DNA of 64,000 nt from Paracoccus saliphilus (GCF_028553805.1 NZ_CP067140.1:4078001-4142000), one strand, 5' to 3'; numbered from the stretch's first letter, positions 32,526 to 41,489 are shown. The notes: generated by a model from the sequence alone, not told the origin. A program made the numbers and translations.

Positions 32526-33230
32526 CTACGAATCGAACCGCTCGATCAGTTCTGAAAGTTCGATATGGGCAGCACATGCCCCATTGCCCAGCTGCATCTC
32601 GCCGCGCTCCAGCCCCGACGCGTAGACAACTGCCGGATCAGCCTCGATGCGCTCCCGCAATGCGGCGAGCTTTGGCCAGCGTTCCTTATCGGCCACCTCG
32701 TGGAAATCCAGCCACCGTGCAACGCCGATCAGAATACCATCGGCAAGGGTTGGATGGTCGGCTATCAGAAACTTCGTATCGTCGATCATCTCTTCGAGTC
32801 TGTCATGCCGCTCGATCACGCCTTCGCGGCCCCACTCTCTCAAGGCCGACTGCTTCGCCGGATTGGGAGGCTCCATCTCCATGGCTGCCCAAAGGGGGCC
32901 GAACATGCCAGTAAACCCGGTATTGATGAACGCCATGATCTGATGCATTCGATCGGCCTGCCGCGACAGCGGATCGAAGCTGATCCGCCGTTCCGCATCT
33001 CGTGCTTCAAGCCAGGTTGCAATCGCCATGGTCTCGGTCAGCATCTCGCCCTTTTCGGTGATCAAAACAGGCGTTTCGACGCGTGGATTGAGCCTTCTAT
33101 AGGCTGGCTCACGCATCTCGCCGAACATATCGACGCGACAAAGCCTGTAGGGTCGTCCCAGCCATTCGAACGCGGCAACAAGCCCCATGGAGCTCCCCGA
33201 GGGAAAGCCGTACAATAGTATAGGTTCCAT
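32526..33230 (-). CDS. Glutathione S-transferase family protein
   Basis: A 234-residue soluble protein with a thioredoxin-like N-terminal domain (ILLYGFPSGSSMGLVAAFEW, then VETPVLITEKGEMLTETMAI, the cis-Pro and glutathione-binding Glu-Thr region) and an all-helical C-terminal domain with FLIADHPTLADGILIGVARW. The active-site Ser or Tyr is probably in the GSSMG stretch at about 11-15. It is likely to conjugate or reduce small electrophiles. It is divergent from an HxlR-type regulator gene, with a perfect palindrome in the shared region, so the pair forms a small inducible detoxification unit. Confidence 0.85.
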   Translation of the reverse strand: MEPILLYGFPSGSSMGLVAAFEWLGRPYRLCRVDMFGEMREPAYRRLNPRVETPVLITEKGEMLTETMAIATWLEARDAERRISFDPLSRQADRMHQIMAFINTGFTGMFGPLWAAMEMEPPNPAKQSALREWGREGVIERHDRLEEMIDDTKFLIADHPTLADGILIGVARWLDFHEVADKERWPKLAALRERIEADPAVVYASGLERGEMQLGNGACAAHIELSELIERFDS

Positions 33231-33258
33231 GTTATCATTCTCCGTGATTTCTGATGAT

Positions 33259-33274
33259 CACGCTGCGCAGCGTG
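33259..33274. promoter_or_regulatory. Perfect 16-bp palindrome in the GST/HxlR divergent promoter
   Basis: CACGCTGCGCAGCGTG is its own reverse complement. It lies 28 bp upstream of the GST start and 64 bp upstream of the HxlR start. GTAAATTAC at 33303-33311 and GTAAC at 33322 are further candidate half-sites closer to the regulator gene. A dimeric winged-helix repressor such as HxlR would fit either, but binding is an inference. Confidence 0.45.
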
Positions 33275-33338
33275 GGAGGAATTTAGCGAGGCTCTGCCCC
33301 AAGTAAATTACGCACCTTTTTGTAACCATGGACGAAGA

Positions 33339-33689
33339 ATGAAAAACCTTGTCTCCCGTTGTCCCATCGAAGAGGTCATGCAGGTTCTCAGCGGTCGCTG
33401 GCCGACGCTGCTGATCTATTACCTGCAGGATGGGACGAAGCGTTTCAGCGATCTCCGCCGGGACAATCCGACAATCTCTCACAAGATGCTGACACTGGAG
33501 CTACGCAAGTTGGAGGATGCAGGCATCGTCCAACGCACCGAATTTTCCGGTTATCCGCTTCGTGTCGAGTACGATCTAACCCCTGCCGGAGAAAGGCTGG
33601 TCCCTCTCATCGATGCATTGGGGGAATGGTGGGAAGCTTCCCCCCGGCAGCACCCATGGCACAACCTTAAATCTGTGCCATGGGGCTGA
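33339..33689 (+). CDS. HxlR-family transcriptional regulator
   Basis: A 116-residue winged-helix regulator of normal HxlR length. It begins SRCPIEEVMQVLSGRWPTLL, with the conserved Cys and the ILxGKW-like helix, then TISHKMLTLELRKLEDAGIV (recognition helix) and RVEYDLTPAGERLVPLI (wing and dimer helix). The single Cys near residue 8 is the residue by which several HxlR proteins sense electrophiles. It is divergent from the GST gene and probably regulates it. The 216 bp after its stop hold no gene. Confidence 0.88.
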   Translation: MKNLVSRCPIEEVMQVLSGRWPTLLIYYLQDGTKRFSDLRRDNPTISHKMLTLELRKLEDAGIVQRTEFSGYPLRVEYDLTPAGERLVPLIDALGEWWEASPRQHPWHNLKSVPWG

Positions 33690-33905
33690 CAGGATACGGT
33701 ACAACCCTGCATTCGAACGAGAAATGCTTTAACCATGCTGCAAAGCTACGAAGTGATTCCGCGCGATTTCCTGCAAACGTACTTCGCCGCCCCGATGAGT
33801 CATGGGATCGAAGTAATCCCCCTTGTACCAGAGGTTGCGCCGTGAACGCAGTTTCACGCAACCGATAGCCTTGCTCGGTGTTGGAAAGCACCGGCACGGC
33901 ATTCA

Positions 33906-34262
33906 TCAATCGGCAAGTATAGGGGTGATGGGCTGCTCAAAGAGGCGTGAGGTCGGCGCTTGCTCCATGATCCTGCCCTGGTACATGACGAGCACACGGT
34001 CGCAAAGCGGTTCCACTACGCCGAGTTCCTGGTCGATGAACAAGCAAGAAAAGCCAAAGCGTTCCCGCAACTGCTGCAGAAGTGTCAATATTTGCGCCTG
34101 CACGGTTACGTCCAACGCAGAGACTGGCTCGTCGGCGACAACCACCGCTGGGCGTTCTACAAGTACTCGCGCTATCGCGACACGCTGGCCTCCTGACAAT
34201 TCATGCGGGAATCGGCTGGCATAAGTGGGTCTGACGCGGATTTGGTGCAGTTCTGGGATGCC
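33906..34262 (-). pseudogene. Truncated oligopeptide-type ABC ATPase
   Basis: Only the C-terminal half of an OppF/DppF-like ATPase remains: FPHELSGGQRVAIARVLVER (signature), VVVADEPVSALDVTVQAQIL (Walker B and D-loop), then FIDQELGVVEPLCDRVLVMY. The Walker A half is missing; homology stops near 34262, where an ISL3 remnant begins. The switch histidine, normally in ISHDL, has become DQEL, so even the remaining part is degenerate. It ends early at LFEQPITPILAD. An insertion element evidently split an ancestral peptide-transport operon. Confidence 0.75.
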
Positions 34263-34289
34263 GAACGCGATATTTCGACAATCTTTAAA

Positions 34290-35055
34290 GGAGGTTGCCG
34301 ATGGCGTCACAGTTTTCGCGAACGGATTTACTGCCCGCGGGTCTCAAGGCGGAACAGGTCGAACTAGATGGTAACACAATCCGGGTCCACTCGGTTCTGC
34401 CAAAGCCGCGGCTACCTGTCCGCGCTGTGGCACGATTTCGCGACACGTTCATAGTAGGTATAGGCGCCGTCCTGCTGATCTTCCCGCGCATGGTCGGAAG
34501 GTGGAACGGATCTCGGTGGCGCGGCGATTTCGATGCCGAGCTATGCATTGTCCAGCTAAGATATTCGCGGAGCGGTTTCCGCCTGTCGTCACCCGGCCAT
34601 ACGCGCGGCGCACGTCACGTCTGCAAGGGCCGGTCCGTCATCTAGGACTTACTCTCGGCGGGCGTCCTGCACAAGCGCTTGCCGGACGGCTTCTGTTGCC
34701 CGTCAGCAAAGATATCTTTCTGCGCAGCGTTCGAGATACGCCCGAAGCCGTGACCAGCGAACTCCGCGTCATCGGCATCGACGACGGGGCATGGCGCAAA
34801 GGACAGCGATACGGCACACTGATTTGCGACCTGGAGCGGCGCCGGGTTATCGACCTTCTACCGGACCGGGAACCTGCCACTGTCGAGGCTTGGCTGCGTA
34901 CCCGCCCTGGGATTGAGATCGTTGCCCGTGACCGCAACGGCGGTTATGGCGGCACCGTTTCTCGCGCTTTGCCTCGGGCAGTTCAAGTTGCCGACCGCTG
35001 GCACCTGCTGGAGAACGCGAGCGCAGCTTTCTTGGCTGCGGTTCAACGGACCATG
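34290..35055 (+). mobile_element. ISL3-family transposase, degraded by frameshifts
   Basis: AAAGGAGG precedes an ATG at 34301 that reads MASQFSRTDLLPAGLKAEQV. Homology then changes frame: the zinc-finger part is scrambled, and from about 34600 a different frame gives RTSRLQGPVRHLGLTLGGRP, LRVIGIDDGAWRKGQRYGTL and ATVEAWLRTRPGIEIVARDR, the DDE core of ISL3 transposases. In IGIDDGAWRKG the usual Trp after the DD is Gly. The frame ends near RWHLLENASAAFLAAVQ, so the C-terminal third is gone. The remaining 190 bp to 35245 hold no gene. It is inserted in, or has replaced, the front of the ABC ATPase. Confidence 0.75.
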
Positions 35056-35245
35056 CCTGCGAGCCACTCAGCACCTTGCAGTCGTCGGATCGGGCACGTC
35101 CTCGGACCTTGGGAAAGAAGGGCTGAATGCGCCGCATCTGCTGTGCACTCAACCAGAAACATCGCTTGTCTCTTTCGCTCGCGACAAGCGAGAAACAGTC
35201 AATATACTGGCTTTCAAGAGCAATTTATAGGGACTGATCCTAGAC

Positions 35246-36187
35246 TTATTTCGAACTTACCGCGTTCCGTTGCACGACCGAACGGCGTGCCCGTCCCTCC
35301 CCTGACCGCCCCCGCCGAAACAGCCGGGTATTCTCATACAGCTCTTCCAGGCGTTGCATCCGTGCCTCAGTTTCCGGCCATGTCTGCTCCTGCACTGCAG
35401 CCAGTAGGGTTTCGAGCAACACCAGCATCGCGACCGATGAATCCCAGGCTGACGGAACCTCGATCTGGGCGGAGAACCTGAAGCTGGCATGGGCGGCGAC
35501 GGGACTGACCCAGGGATCGGTCATCAGCACGATCTCGGCCCCGCTTTCCGCAGCAAGCTCGGCCAATTCAAGGATGGAATTCTCGTAGCGGCGGATGTCG
35601 AAGACGATCATCACGTCGCCGGGGCGAAGATCCAGCAGCGCCGGCGGCCAGGCATTCGACAAGGGCGGCAAGAGCGATACGCCGGGCCGCACGATGCCAA
35701 GCTGGGTCACCAGATAATCGGCAAGCGCATGGGTGATCCGCCCTCCGGACACGAAGATGTTGCGCTGATGATCGGCCAGCATGGTCGCGCAGGCATCGAA
35801 TTCTGCATGATTGATTCGTCCTAGTGTGACCGACAGATTGGTCAGCACGGCATCGGCAAAACGGTTCAGCATATGCGTGTGTGGCACCCCGTCACTCCAG
35901 CGCGCACGCTTCGACAGAGGCGATTCCAGTCGCGCCTCCACTTCGGACCGCAACTGGGTCTGGAACTCGGGGTAGCCGCGAAAGCCCAATTTCTGCACCA
36001 GTCGCAGCACGGTTGGGGTCGACACCCCGGCTTCTTTTGCAAGTTGCGGCATCGAGCCCAGCCCCGCGACCGGGTAGTGACGCGTCAAATGACTGGCCAG
36101 CATGCGCTCCGAGGGGGTCAGAGTCTCGAAATGATGGGCGAGACGATCCTCGATCAACACTGCGGGCGTTGGGCTATTCTCGGTCAT
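35246..36187 (-). CDS. MurR/RpiR-family transcriptional regulator
   Basis: A 313-residue regulator with an N-terminal RpiR helix-turn-helix (FETLTPSERMLASHLTRHYP, then GVSTPTVLRLVQKLGFRGYP) and a C-terminal SIS domain (about 130-260) with NIFVSGGRITHALADYLVTQ and VMIVFDIRRYENSILELAEL. SIS domains bind phosphosugars or related ligands, though many RpiR proteins in this clade regulate amino-acid or amine catabolism. It is divergent from the catabolic and TRAP operon starting at 36312 and most likely controls it. Its 3' end lies right next to the IS-rich region. Confidence 0.87.
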   Translation of the reverse strand: MTENSPTPAVLIEDRLAHHFETLTPSERMLASHLTRHYPVAGLGSMPQLAKEAGVSTPTVLRLVQKLGFRGYPEFQTQLRSEVEARLESPLSKRARWSDGVPHTHMLNRFADAVLTNLSVTLGRINHAEFDACATMLADHQRNIFVSGGRITHALADYLVTQLGIVRPGVSLLPPLSNAWPPALLDLRPGDVMIVFDIRRYENSILELAELAAESGAEIVLMTDPWVSPVAAHASFRFSAQIEVPSAWDSSVAMLVLLETLLAAVQEQTWPETEARMQRLEELYENTRLFRRGRSGEGRARRSVVQRNAVSSK

Positions 36188-36311
36188 CTGATCGTCCTTT
36201 GGGCAGATTTAATCGCCCGCTTCCGTAATGATTGTAACAGTGATCTACCATCATGAAAAGATATTGACAGATTGGTTCACCTGTCACAGCTTGACCGTAG
36301 AGGAGAGTTGG

Positions 36312-37046
36312 ATGCCTGAACATGCAGCCCATTTCGTGATCGAATGCGAGAATGCCCCCGGACCTGCCGTACTGGTCTGCGAGCATGCTTCGAACGACTT
36401 TCCGTCTCCCTGGGGCGGGCTGGGGTTGAACGATGCTCAAAGGCAAGCACATATCGCATGGGACCCCGGCGCCTTGGGGCTGGCGCGGGAACTGGCACAA
36501 AGGCTCGGCGCCCCCATGCTTCACGGCACGGCATCACGGCTGATCTATGACCTAAATCGCCCACCGCATTCCCCCGCAGCCATGCCGGAGCGCAGCGAGG
36601 TTCATGAGATTCCCGGAAATCTTGGTCTTTCCACCGAAGAGCGCCTGCGCCGGACTGAAGCGATCTACATTCCCTTTCACGCGGCGCTCTCGGACCTGCT
36701 GGCAAGGCGGCTGGCGGTGGGCCAACGCCCGGTCCTGATTACAGTCCACAGCTTCTCCCGGATCTATTTCGGCCAGACACGAGAGGTAGAGTTCGGCATC
36801 CTGCATGACGCCGATGACCGGCTGGCCCGTGCCGTTGCAGCCCGCGATGTCGGGCTGGAAACCCGCCTCAACGAACCCTACAGTGTGGCGGATGGGGTGA
36901 CGCATACGCTCGCCCGTAATGCCATGCCATTGGGTCTGGCCAGTGTCATGCTGGAAATCCGCAACGACCTGCTTGCCAGGTCACAGGTCAGTATGGCCGA
37001 GCGCCTTGCCCCCGTGCTTCAGGCCGCCATCGAGGAGGTCGCGTGA
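36312..37046 (+). CDS. N-formylglutamate amidohydrolase family protein
   Basis: A 244-residue zinc-dependent hydrolase of the FGase family (HutG type), which releases glutamate from N-substituted glutamates. Motifs are AVLVCEHASNDFPSPWGGLG near the N-terminus, then ASRLIYDLNRPPHSPAAMP and VLITVHSFSRIYFGQTREVE. ATG at 36312 has AGGAGAG directly upstream; a longer frame to 36228 is unsupported. It starts the operon divergent from the RpiR regulator and overlaps the TRAP small permease gene by one base. With a glutamine-synthetase-like enzyme in the same operon, it may hydrolyse a gamma-glutamyl amide rather than formylglutamate. Confidence 0.85.
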   Translation: MPEHAAHFVIECENAPGPAVLVCEHASNDFPSPWGGLGLNDAQRQAHIAWDPGALGLARELAQRLGAPMLHGTASRLIYDLNRPPHSPAAMPERSEVHEIPGNLGLSTEERLRRTEAIYIPFHAALSDLLARRLAVGQRPVLITVHSFSRIYFGQTREVEFGILHDADDRLARAVAARDVGLETRLNEPYSVADGVTHTLARNAMPLGLASVMLEIRNDLLARSQVSMAERLAPVLQAAIEEVA

Positions 37047-37582
37047 TGCCGGGGTGGGCTATCGCATATGTCCGACGAATCGAGGCGCTGAATTACCGCC
37101 TTGGCCGCTTTGCCATGTATTTGCTCTTCGCGATCATGGCGGTCCTGCTGTGGTCCTCGATCACCAAGATTTTCAAGGTGCCATCGCTTTGGACACTGGA
37201 AATGGCGCAGTTCACCCTGGTCGCCTATTACCTGCTAGGCGCGCCCTATTCGATGCAGCTTGGCGCCAATGTCCGCATGGATCTGCTCTATGCCCGGATG
37301 CCCGCGCGGAGGCAGGCGATCTGGGATCTCTTCACCATCTTCTGCTTGCTTTTCTACCTCGGCGTGATGCTGTGGGGTGCGATCGACTCGACCGCCTACA
37401 GCCTGCAGATCGGGGAACGGGCACCAAGTGCGTGGCGGCCCTATCTGTGGCCGATCAAGATGATCATCACGCTGGCCTTCGCCTTGATGATCTTGCAGGC
37501 CATTGCCCACCTGATCCGTGACATCGCCACGCTGCGCGGTGTCGAGATTCCGCATCCGTTCAAGGGAGCCGTCGACCGATGA
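37046..37582 (+). CDS. TRAP transporter small permease (DctQ)
   Basis: A 178-residue inner-membrane protein with four helices, the DctQ subunit of a tripartite ATP-independent periplasmic transporter. Segments include YLLFAIMAVLLWSSITKIF, GAPYSMQLGANVRMDLLY (the conserved loop usually containing the H/NVRMD motif) and WRPYLWPIKMIITLAFALM. ATG at 37046 shares one base with the preceding stop; GAGGAGG lies upstream. It overlaps the large permease gene by 4 bp. Confidence 0.9.
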   Translation: MPGWAIAYVRRIEALNYRLGRFAMYLLFAIMAVLLWSSITKIFKVPSLWTLEMAQFTLVAYYLLGAPYSMQLGANVRMDLLYARMPARRQAIWDLFTIFCLLFYLGVMLWGAIDSTAYSLQIGERAPSAWRPYLWPIKMIITLAFALMILQAIAHLIRDIATLRGVEIPHPFKGAVDR

Positions 37583-38904
37583 GCCATGAATGGATCGCCA
37601 TCCTGATGTTCTCGACCATGCTGCTGATGATGATCACCGGGCAGCGGGTCTTCGGCGCGATCGGCTTTGTCGCCGTGGTCGCCGCGCTGATCCTGTGGGG
37701 ACCGGGCGGGACCGATATGGGCTTCTCGGCGGTCATGAAGGTCATGCGCTGGAATGCGCTGCTGACGCTGCCGATGTTCGTCTTCATGGGTTACGTGATG
37801 TCGGAATCCCGGCTGGCCGAGGATCTTTATCGCATGTTCCATGTCTGGTTCGGCCCGATGCCGGGCGGGCTTGCCATCGGGACCATCCTGCTGATGGTGA
37901 TGATCTCGGCTATGAACGGGTTGTCGGTGGCGGGGATGGCCATCGGGGCGACCATCGCCCTGCCCGAGCTGATCCGGCACAATTACGACAAGCCGATGAT
38001 CTCGGGCGTGATCCAGGCGGGTTCCAGCCTTGGCATCCTGATCCCGCCCTCGGTGGTGCTGGTGCTGTATTCGCTGATCGCGCGCCAGCCGGTCAGCCAG
38101 CTATGGCTGGCCGGGATCGGACCCGGATTGCTGATGGCCGCGATGTTCATCCTCTATATCCTGATCCGCACCCGGCTGAAACCCTCGCTCGCCCCACCGA
38201 TGCCGCCCGAGGAACGCGCCGAGATCACATGGGGCGAACGCATCCGCCTGCTGCGTGCCGGTATTCTGCCACTGGTGATCTTTGCCGCGATGATGGTGCC
38301 CTTCGTCAAGGGCTGGACCTCGCTGACCGAAAGCAGCGTCATCGGTGCGCTGTCAGCCGTGATCGCCGCCGTCATCAAGGGGCGCTTCACCCGAGACGTT
38401 TTCGAGACGGCCACGAAGCAAACCTTGGCCATCACCTGCATGTTCATGCTGATCATCACCGCGGCGCTCAGCTTTGGGGCGGTCTTCGACGGTCTTGGCG
38501 CAGGGCGCGCAATCGAGAACCTGTTCCTGCAAGAAATGGGTCTCAGCCCGTTACAGGTGTTGCTGCTGATGCAGGCATCGTTCCTGATCATGGGCATGTT
38601 TCTCGATGATACCGCCATGCTGGTGATCGTCGCGCCGATCTATGTAACCATGGCGCGTGCACTCGGGTTCGATCTGGTCTGGTACGGGATCCTCTATACG
38701 ATCACCTGCCAGATCGCCTATCTGACCCCGCCCTTCGGCTATAACCTGTTCCTGATGCGGGCCATGGCGCCGAAGGATTTCACGCTTGGGGTGATCTATC
38801 GCTCGGTCCTGCCATTCGTGGCGCTGATGGCGGTGACGCTGGCGCTGGTGATCGCTTTTCCGGGCATCGCCATGTGGCTGCCGAACTCGATCTACGGACA
38901 ATAA
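37579..38904 (+). CDS. TRAP transporter large permease (DctM)
   Basis: A 441-residue DctM-family permease with about 12 hydrophobic segments, the sodium-coupled translocating subunit. Typical motifs are ITGQRVFGAIGFVAVVAALI near the N-terminus, AGSSLGILIPPSVVLVLYSL, and LDDTAMLVIVAPIYVTMARA in the second half, followed by LTPPFGYNLFLMRAMAP. It overlaps dctQ by 4 bp and is followed 18 bp later by the binding protein. All three TRAP subunits are present and look intact. Confidence 0.93.
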   Translation: MSHEWIAILMFSTMLLMMITGQRVFGAIGFVAVVAALILWGPGGTDMGFSAVMKVMRWNALLTLPMFVFMGYVMSESRLAEDLYRMFHVWFGPMPGGLAIGTILLMVMISAMNGLSVAGMAIGATIALPELIRHNYDKPMISGVIQAGSSLGILIPPSVVLVLYSLIARQPVSQLWLAGIGPGLLMAAMFILYILIRTRLKPSLAPPMPPEERAEITWGERIRLLRAGILPLVIFAAMMVPFVKGWTSLTESSVIGALSAVIAAVIKGRFTRDVFETATKQTLAITCMFMLIITAALSFGAVFDGLGAGRAIENLFLQEMGLSPLQVLLLMQASFLIMGMFLDDTAMLVIVAPIYVTMARALGFDLVWYGILYTITCQIAYLTPPFGYNLFLMRAMAPKDFTLGVIYRSVLPFVALMAVTLALVIAFPGIAMWLPNSIYGQ

Positions 38905-38922
38905 CCAACAGGGAGAATGACA

Positions 38923-39963
38923 ATGACGACGACAAGACGGAAATTCCTGGCAAGCGGTGCAGCAGTTGCGGGTGCCGGAGCATTGGCCTCCCCTGCCGTC
39001 GCGCAGGGCGCACCGCTGAAATGGCGGATGCAGACCTATGCGGGCGCGGCACTTGGTGAGCATGTTTGCAAACCCGCGATTGATGCTTTCAACAAGATCG
39101 CCAATGGTGAGATGGAGATCGAGCTGTTCTATGCCGATCAGCTTGTTCCCACACCCGAACTGTTCCGCGCCATGCAGAACGGCACTATCGACGCGGTGCA
39201 ATCCGACGACGACAGCATGGCCTCGCCGACCGAGGTGACGGTGTTCGGCGGCTATTTCCCCTTTGCGCTACGCTATTCGCTGGATGTGCCGGCGCTGTTC
39301 AACCATCACGGGCTGGACGAGATCTGGAAGGAGGAATACGCCAAGCAGGGCATTCAGCATATCTCGGCCGGATCATGGGACCCGTGCAATTTCGCTACCA
39401 AGGAGCCGATCAACAGCCTTGCCGATCTGCAGGGCAAGCGCGTCTTCACCTTTCCGACCGCCGGACGGTTTCTGGCCAAATTCGGCGTCGTTCCCGTCAC
39501 CCTGCCATGGGAGGATATCGAGGTGGCGCTGCAAACGGGCGAGCTGGACGGCGTCGCATGGAGTGGGATCACCGAGGATTACACCGTCGGATGGGCCGAG
39601 GCGACCGGGCATTTCCTGACCAACAGCATCTCGGGTGCATGGATCGGCCATTTCTTCGCCAACCAGGAGCAGTGGGACGAAGTGCCCGAGCATCTGAAAG
39701 AACTGATGAAGGCGGTGTTCGACCAGTCGCATTATTATCGCCAGCACTGGTACTGGTCGGGCGAGGCGAATCTGCGCGTGACCGGCGACAAGATGAAGCT
39801 GACCACCATCCCCGCCGAGGAATGGGACCAGGTCGAAGAGGCCGCCAAGGAGTTCTGGGAAGAAGTCGCAGCCGAATCCGAAGTCAAGGCAAAGGTCGTC
39901 GCCAAGATCAGGGAGTATAACGAGGCCATGCGCAAGGCGGGCCCGCCCTATCGCTATTCGTGA
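38923..39963 (+). CDS. TRAP transporter substrate-binding protein (DctP family)
   Basis: A 346-residue periplasmic receptor. The N-terminus TTTRRKFLASGAAVAGAGAL has a twin-arginine motif (RRKF) and ends SPAVAQG, so Tat export is likely, as in the TRAP subgroup that binds 2-keto or organic acids. The mature part has YADQLVPTPELFRAMQNGTI, FFPTAGRF-like and LPWEDIEVALQTGELDGVAW, the standard DctP core. ATG at 38923 is 6 bp from GGGAGA; the ATG at 38917 is too close to it. Ligand unknown; the downstream amine-type enzymes suggest an organic amine or amino alcohol conjugate. A family-typical intergenic hairpin follows. Confidence 0.9.
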   Translation: MTTTRRKFLASGAAVAGAGALASPAVAQGAPLKWRMQTYAGAALGEHVCKPAIDAFNKIANGEMEIELFYADQLVPTPELFRAMQNGTIDAVQSDDDSMASPTEVTVFGGYFPFALRYSLDVPALFNHHGLDEIWKEEYAKQGIQHISAGSWDPCNFATKEPINSLADLQGKRVFTFPTAGRFLAKFGVVPVTLPWEDIEVALQTGELDGVAWSGITEDYTVGWAEATGHFLTNSISGAWIGHFFANQEQWDEVPEHLKELMKAVFDQSHYYRQHWYWSGEANLRVTGDKMKLTTIPAEEWDQVEEAAKEFWEEVAAESEVKAKVVAKIREYNEAMRKAGPPYRYS

Positions 39964-40017
39964 TCGGGGCCGATGGAATATGCCGCGGCGGGGCAAGCGA
40001 CTATTGCGTCCCGCGAT

Positions 40018-40069
40018 GGCCGGGGGCTCTGCCCCCCGGACCCCCGGGATATTTGCATGAAGAAGAAGG
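40018..40069. repeat. GC-rich intergenic hairpin with GGATATTTG tail, Rhodobacteraceae-type repeat
   Basis: GGGGGC at 40022-40027 pairs with GCCCCC at 40031-40036 across TCT, followed by GGACCCCCGGGATATTTGCA and an AAGAAGAAGG tract. This compact layout of a GGGCTCTGCCC hairpin, CCCCGGGATATTTG and a purine tail recurs between genes in rhodobacterial genomes, as I remember it. It may end or attenuate the TRAP transcript before the glutamine-synthetase-like gene, 59 bp downstream. Confidence 0.55.
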
Positions 40070-40127
40070 GGCGCGCGCATTGTGGTTGTGCGCCCGGAAG
40101 TGACAAGGCCCGAATAGGAGTGCCGCG

Positions 40128-41489
40128 ATGCCTGCCAATCTGAGTTTCGACGAGTTGAAAGCCGCCGTGGATGCCGGTGAGATCGATACCGTGGCGATAG
40201 CTCTGGTGGATATGCAGGGGCGTTTGATGGGCAAGCGTTTCCATGCCACGCATTTCCTGGAAAACCCGGAAGAAACGCATTGCTGCAATTACCTGCTCGC
40301 CACCGATACCGAGATGGTCACGGTTCCGGGCTACAAAGCGTCGAGCTGGGCGTCGGGTTACGGCGATTATGTGATGAAGCCCGACCTTTCGACGCTGCGC
40401 CGCCTGCCATGGGCGCCGGGCACCGCCTTTTGCATGGTGGATCTGCATGATCATCACACGCATGAGCCGGTCCCCCATGCCCCGCGCAATATCCTGCGCC
40501 GACAGGTTCAGCGGGCCGAGGCGATGGGCTTCACCCCGATGATGGCGACAGAGCTGGAATTCTTCCTGTTCGCCAATGATTACAAGTCCCTGTTCGATAG
40601 CGGCTATCGCGATCTGCTTCCGACCGCGCGCTACAATGTCGATTACGCGCTGACCGGCACTTTCGCCGACGAGCCGATGATGCGCGACCTGCGCAACGGA
40701 CTTTTTGGTGCGGGCATCCCGGTCGAGAACTCAAAGGGAGAGGCCGAGGCGGGGCAGCACGAGATCAACGTGAAATATTCCGACGCCATGGACACGGCCG
40801 ACATGCATGTGCTGGTCAAGTCCGCTACCAAGGAAATCGCGCAGGCGCGTGGCCAGTCGGCCTGTTTCATGGCGAAATACTCGCATGAGCGGGCGGGCTC
40901 ATCCAGCCATGTGCATCAGTCGCTCTTCATGGATGGCGACAACGCCTTTTTCGAGCCGCAGGCACAACGGGGCATGTCCGACCTGATGCACAGCTACATG
41001 GCCGGGCAACTGGCCCATGCCAAGGGGCTGACCCTTTTCCTTGCCCCCTATGTCAACAGCTACAAACGCTTCGTCACCGGCATGTTCGCCCCCACCAAGG
41101 CGATCTGGTCGATGGACAACCGTACCGCCGGGTTCCGGGTCTGTGGAGAGGCGACAAAGGGTCTGCGCGTCGAATGCCGGATCGGCGGTGCGGATCTGAA
41201 CCCTTATCTTGCCTGTGCGGCATTGCTGGCGGCAGGTCTGGACGGTGTGGAAAAGGGCATGGAGCTGGAGCCGGAATTCACCGGCGACGCCTATGCTGCC
41301 GAGAATGCCCGCCAGATTCCCGGCACGCTTGCCGATGCGGCCAAGGCGCTGGACGCTTCAGACATGCTGCGCGCCGCGTTTGGCGATGACGTCGTCGACC
41401 ATTACGTCCGCGCCGCGCATTGGGAATTGGAAGAACAGAACCGCGTCGTCACCGATTGGGAAGTCGCGCGCGGTTTCGAACGGGCCTGA
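40128..41489 (+). CDS. Glutamine-synthetase-family protein (gamma-glutamylamide synthetase type)
   Basis: A 453-residue GlnA-family ligase, ATP-dependent. The N-terminal beta-Grasp part contains TVAIALVDMQGRLMGKRF, and the catalytic part ATELEFFLFAND with metal-binding Glu, GEAEAGQHEINVKYSDAMDT, and GSSSHVHQSLFMDGDNAFFE in place of the NGSGMHxHQS of true glutamine synthetase. It lacks the C-terminal adenylylation loop. It resembles PuuA-type enzymes, which couple glutamate to an amine. With aldehyde and alcohol dehydrogenases downstream and a glutamyl hydrolase upstream, a gamma-glutamylation pathway for an amine or amino alcohol is likely. Confidence 0.85.
   Translation: MPANLSFDELKAAVDAGEIDTVAIALVDMQGRLMGKRFHATHFLENPEETHCCNYLLATDTEMVTVPGYKASSWASGYGDYVMKPDLSTLRRLPWAPGTAFCMVDLHDHHTHEPVPHAPRNILRRQVQRAEAMGFTPMMATELEFFLFANDYKSLFDSGYRDLLPTARYNVDYALTGTFADEPMMRDLRNGLFGAGIPVENSKGEAEAGQHEINVKYSDAMDTADMHVLVKSATKEIAQARGQSACFMAKYSHERAGSSSHVHQSLFMDGDNAFFEPQAQRGMSDLMHSYMAGQLAHAKGLTLFLAPYVNSYKRFVTGMFAPTKAIWSMDNRTAGFRVCGEATKGLRVECRIGGADLNPYLACAALLAAGLDGVEKGMELEPEFTGDAYAAENARQIPGTLADAAKALDASDMLRAAFGDDVVDHYVRAAHWELEEQNRVVTDWEVARGFERA

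Noticed and set aside
32194..32577. Minus-strand open frame of 127 codons downstream of the GST gene
   Set aside because: It overlaps the end of the GST gene in another frame, has no recognisable domain and no supporting start signal, although the middle part looks somewhat protein-like.
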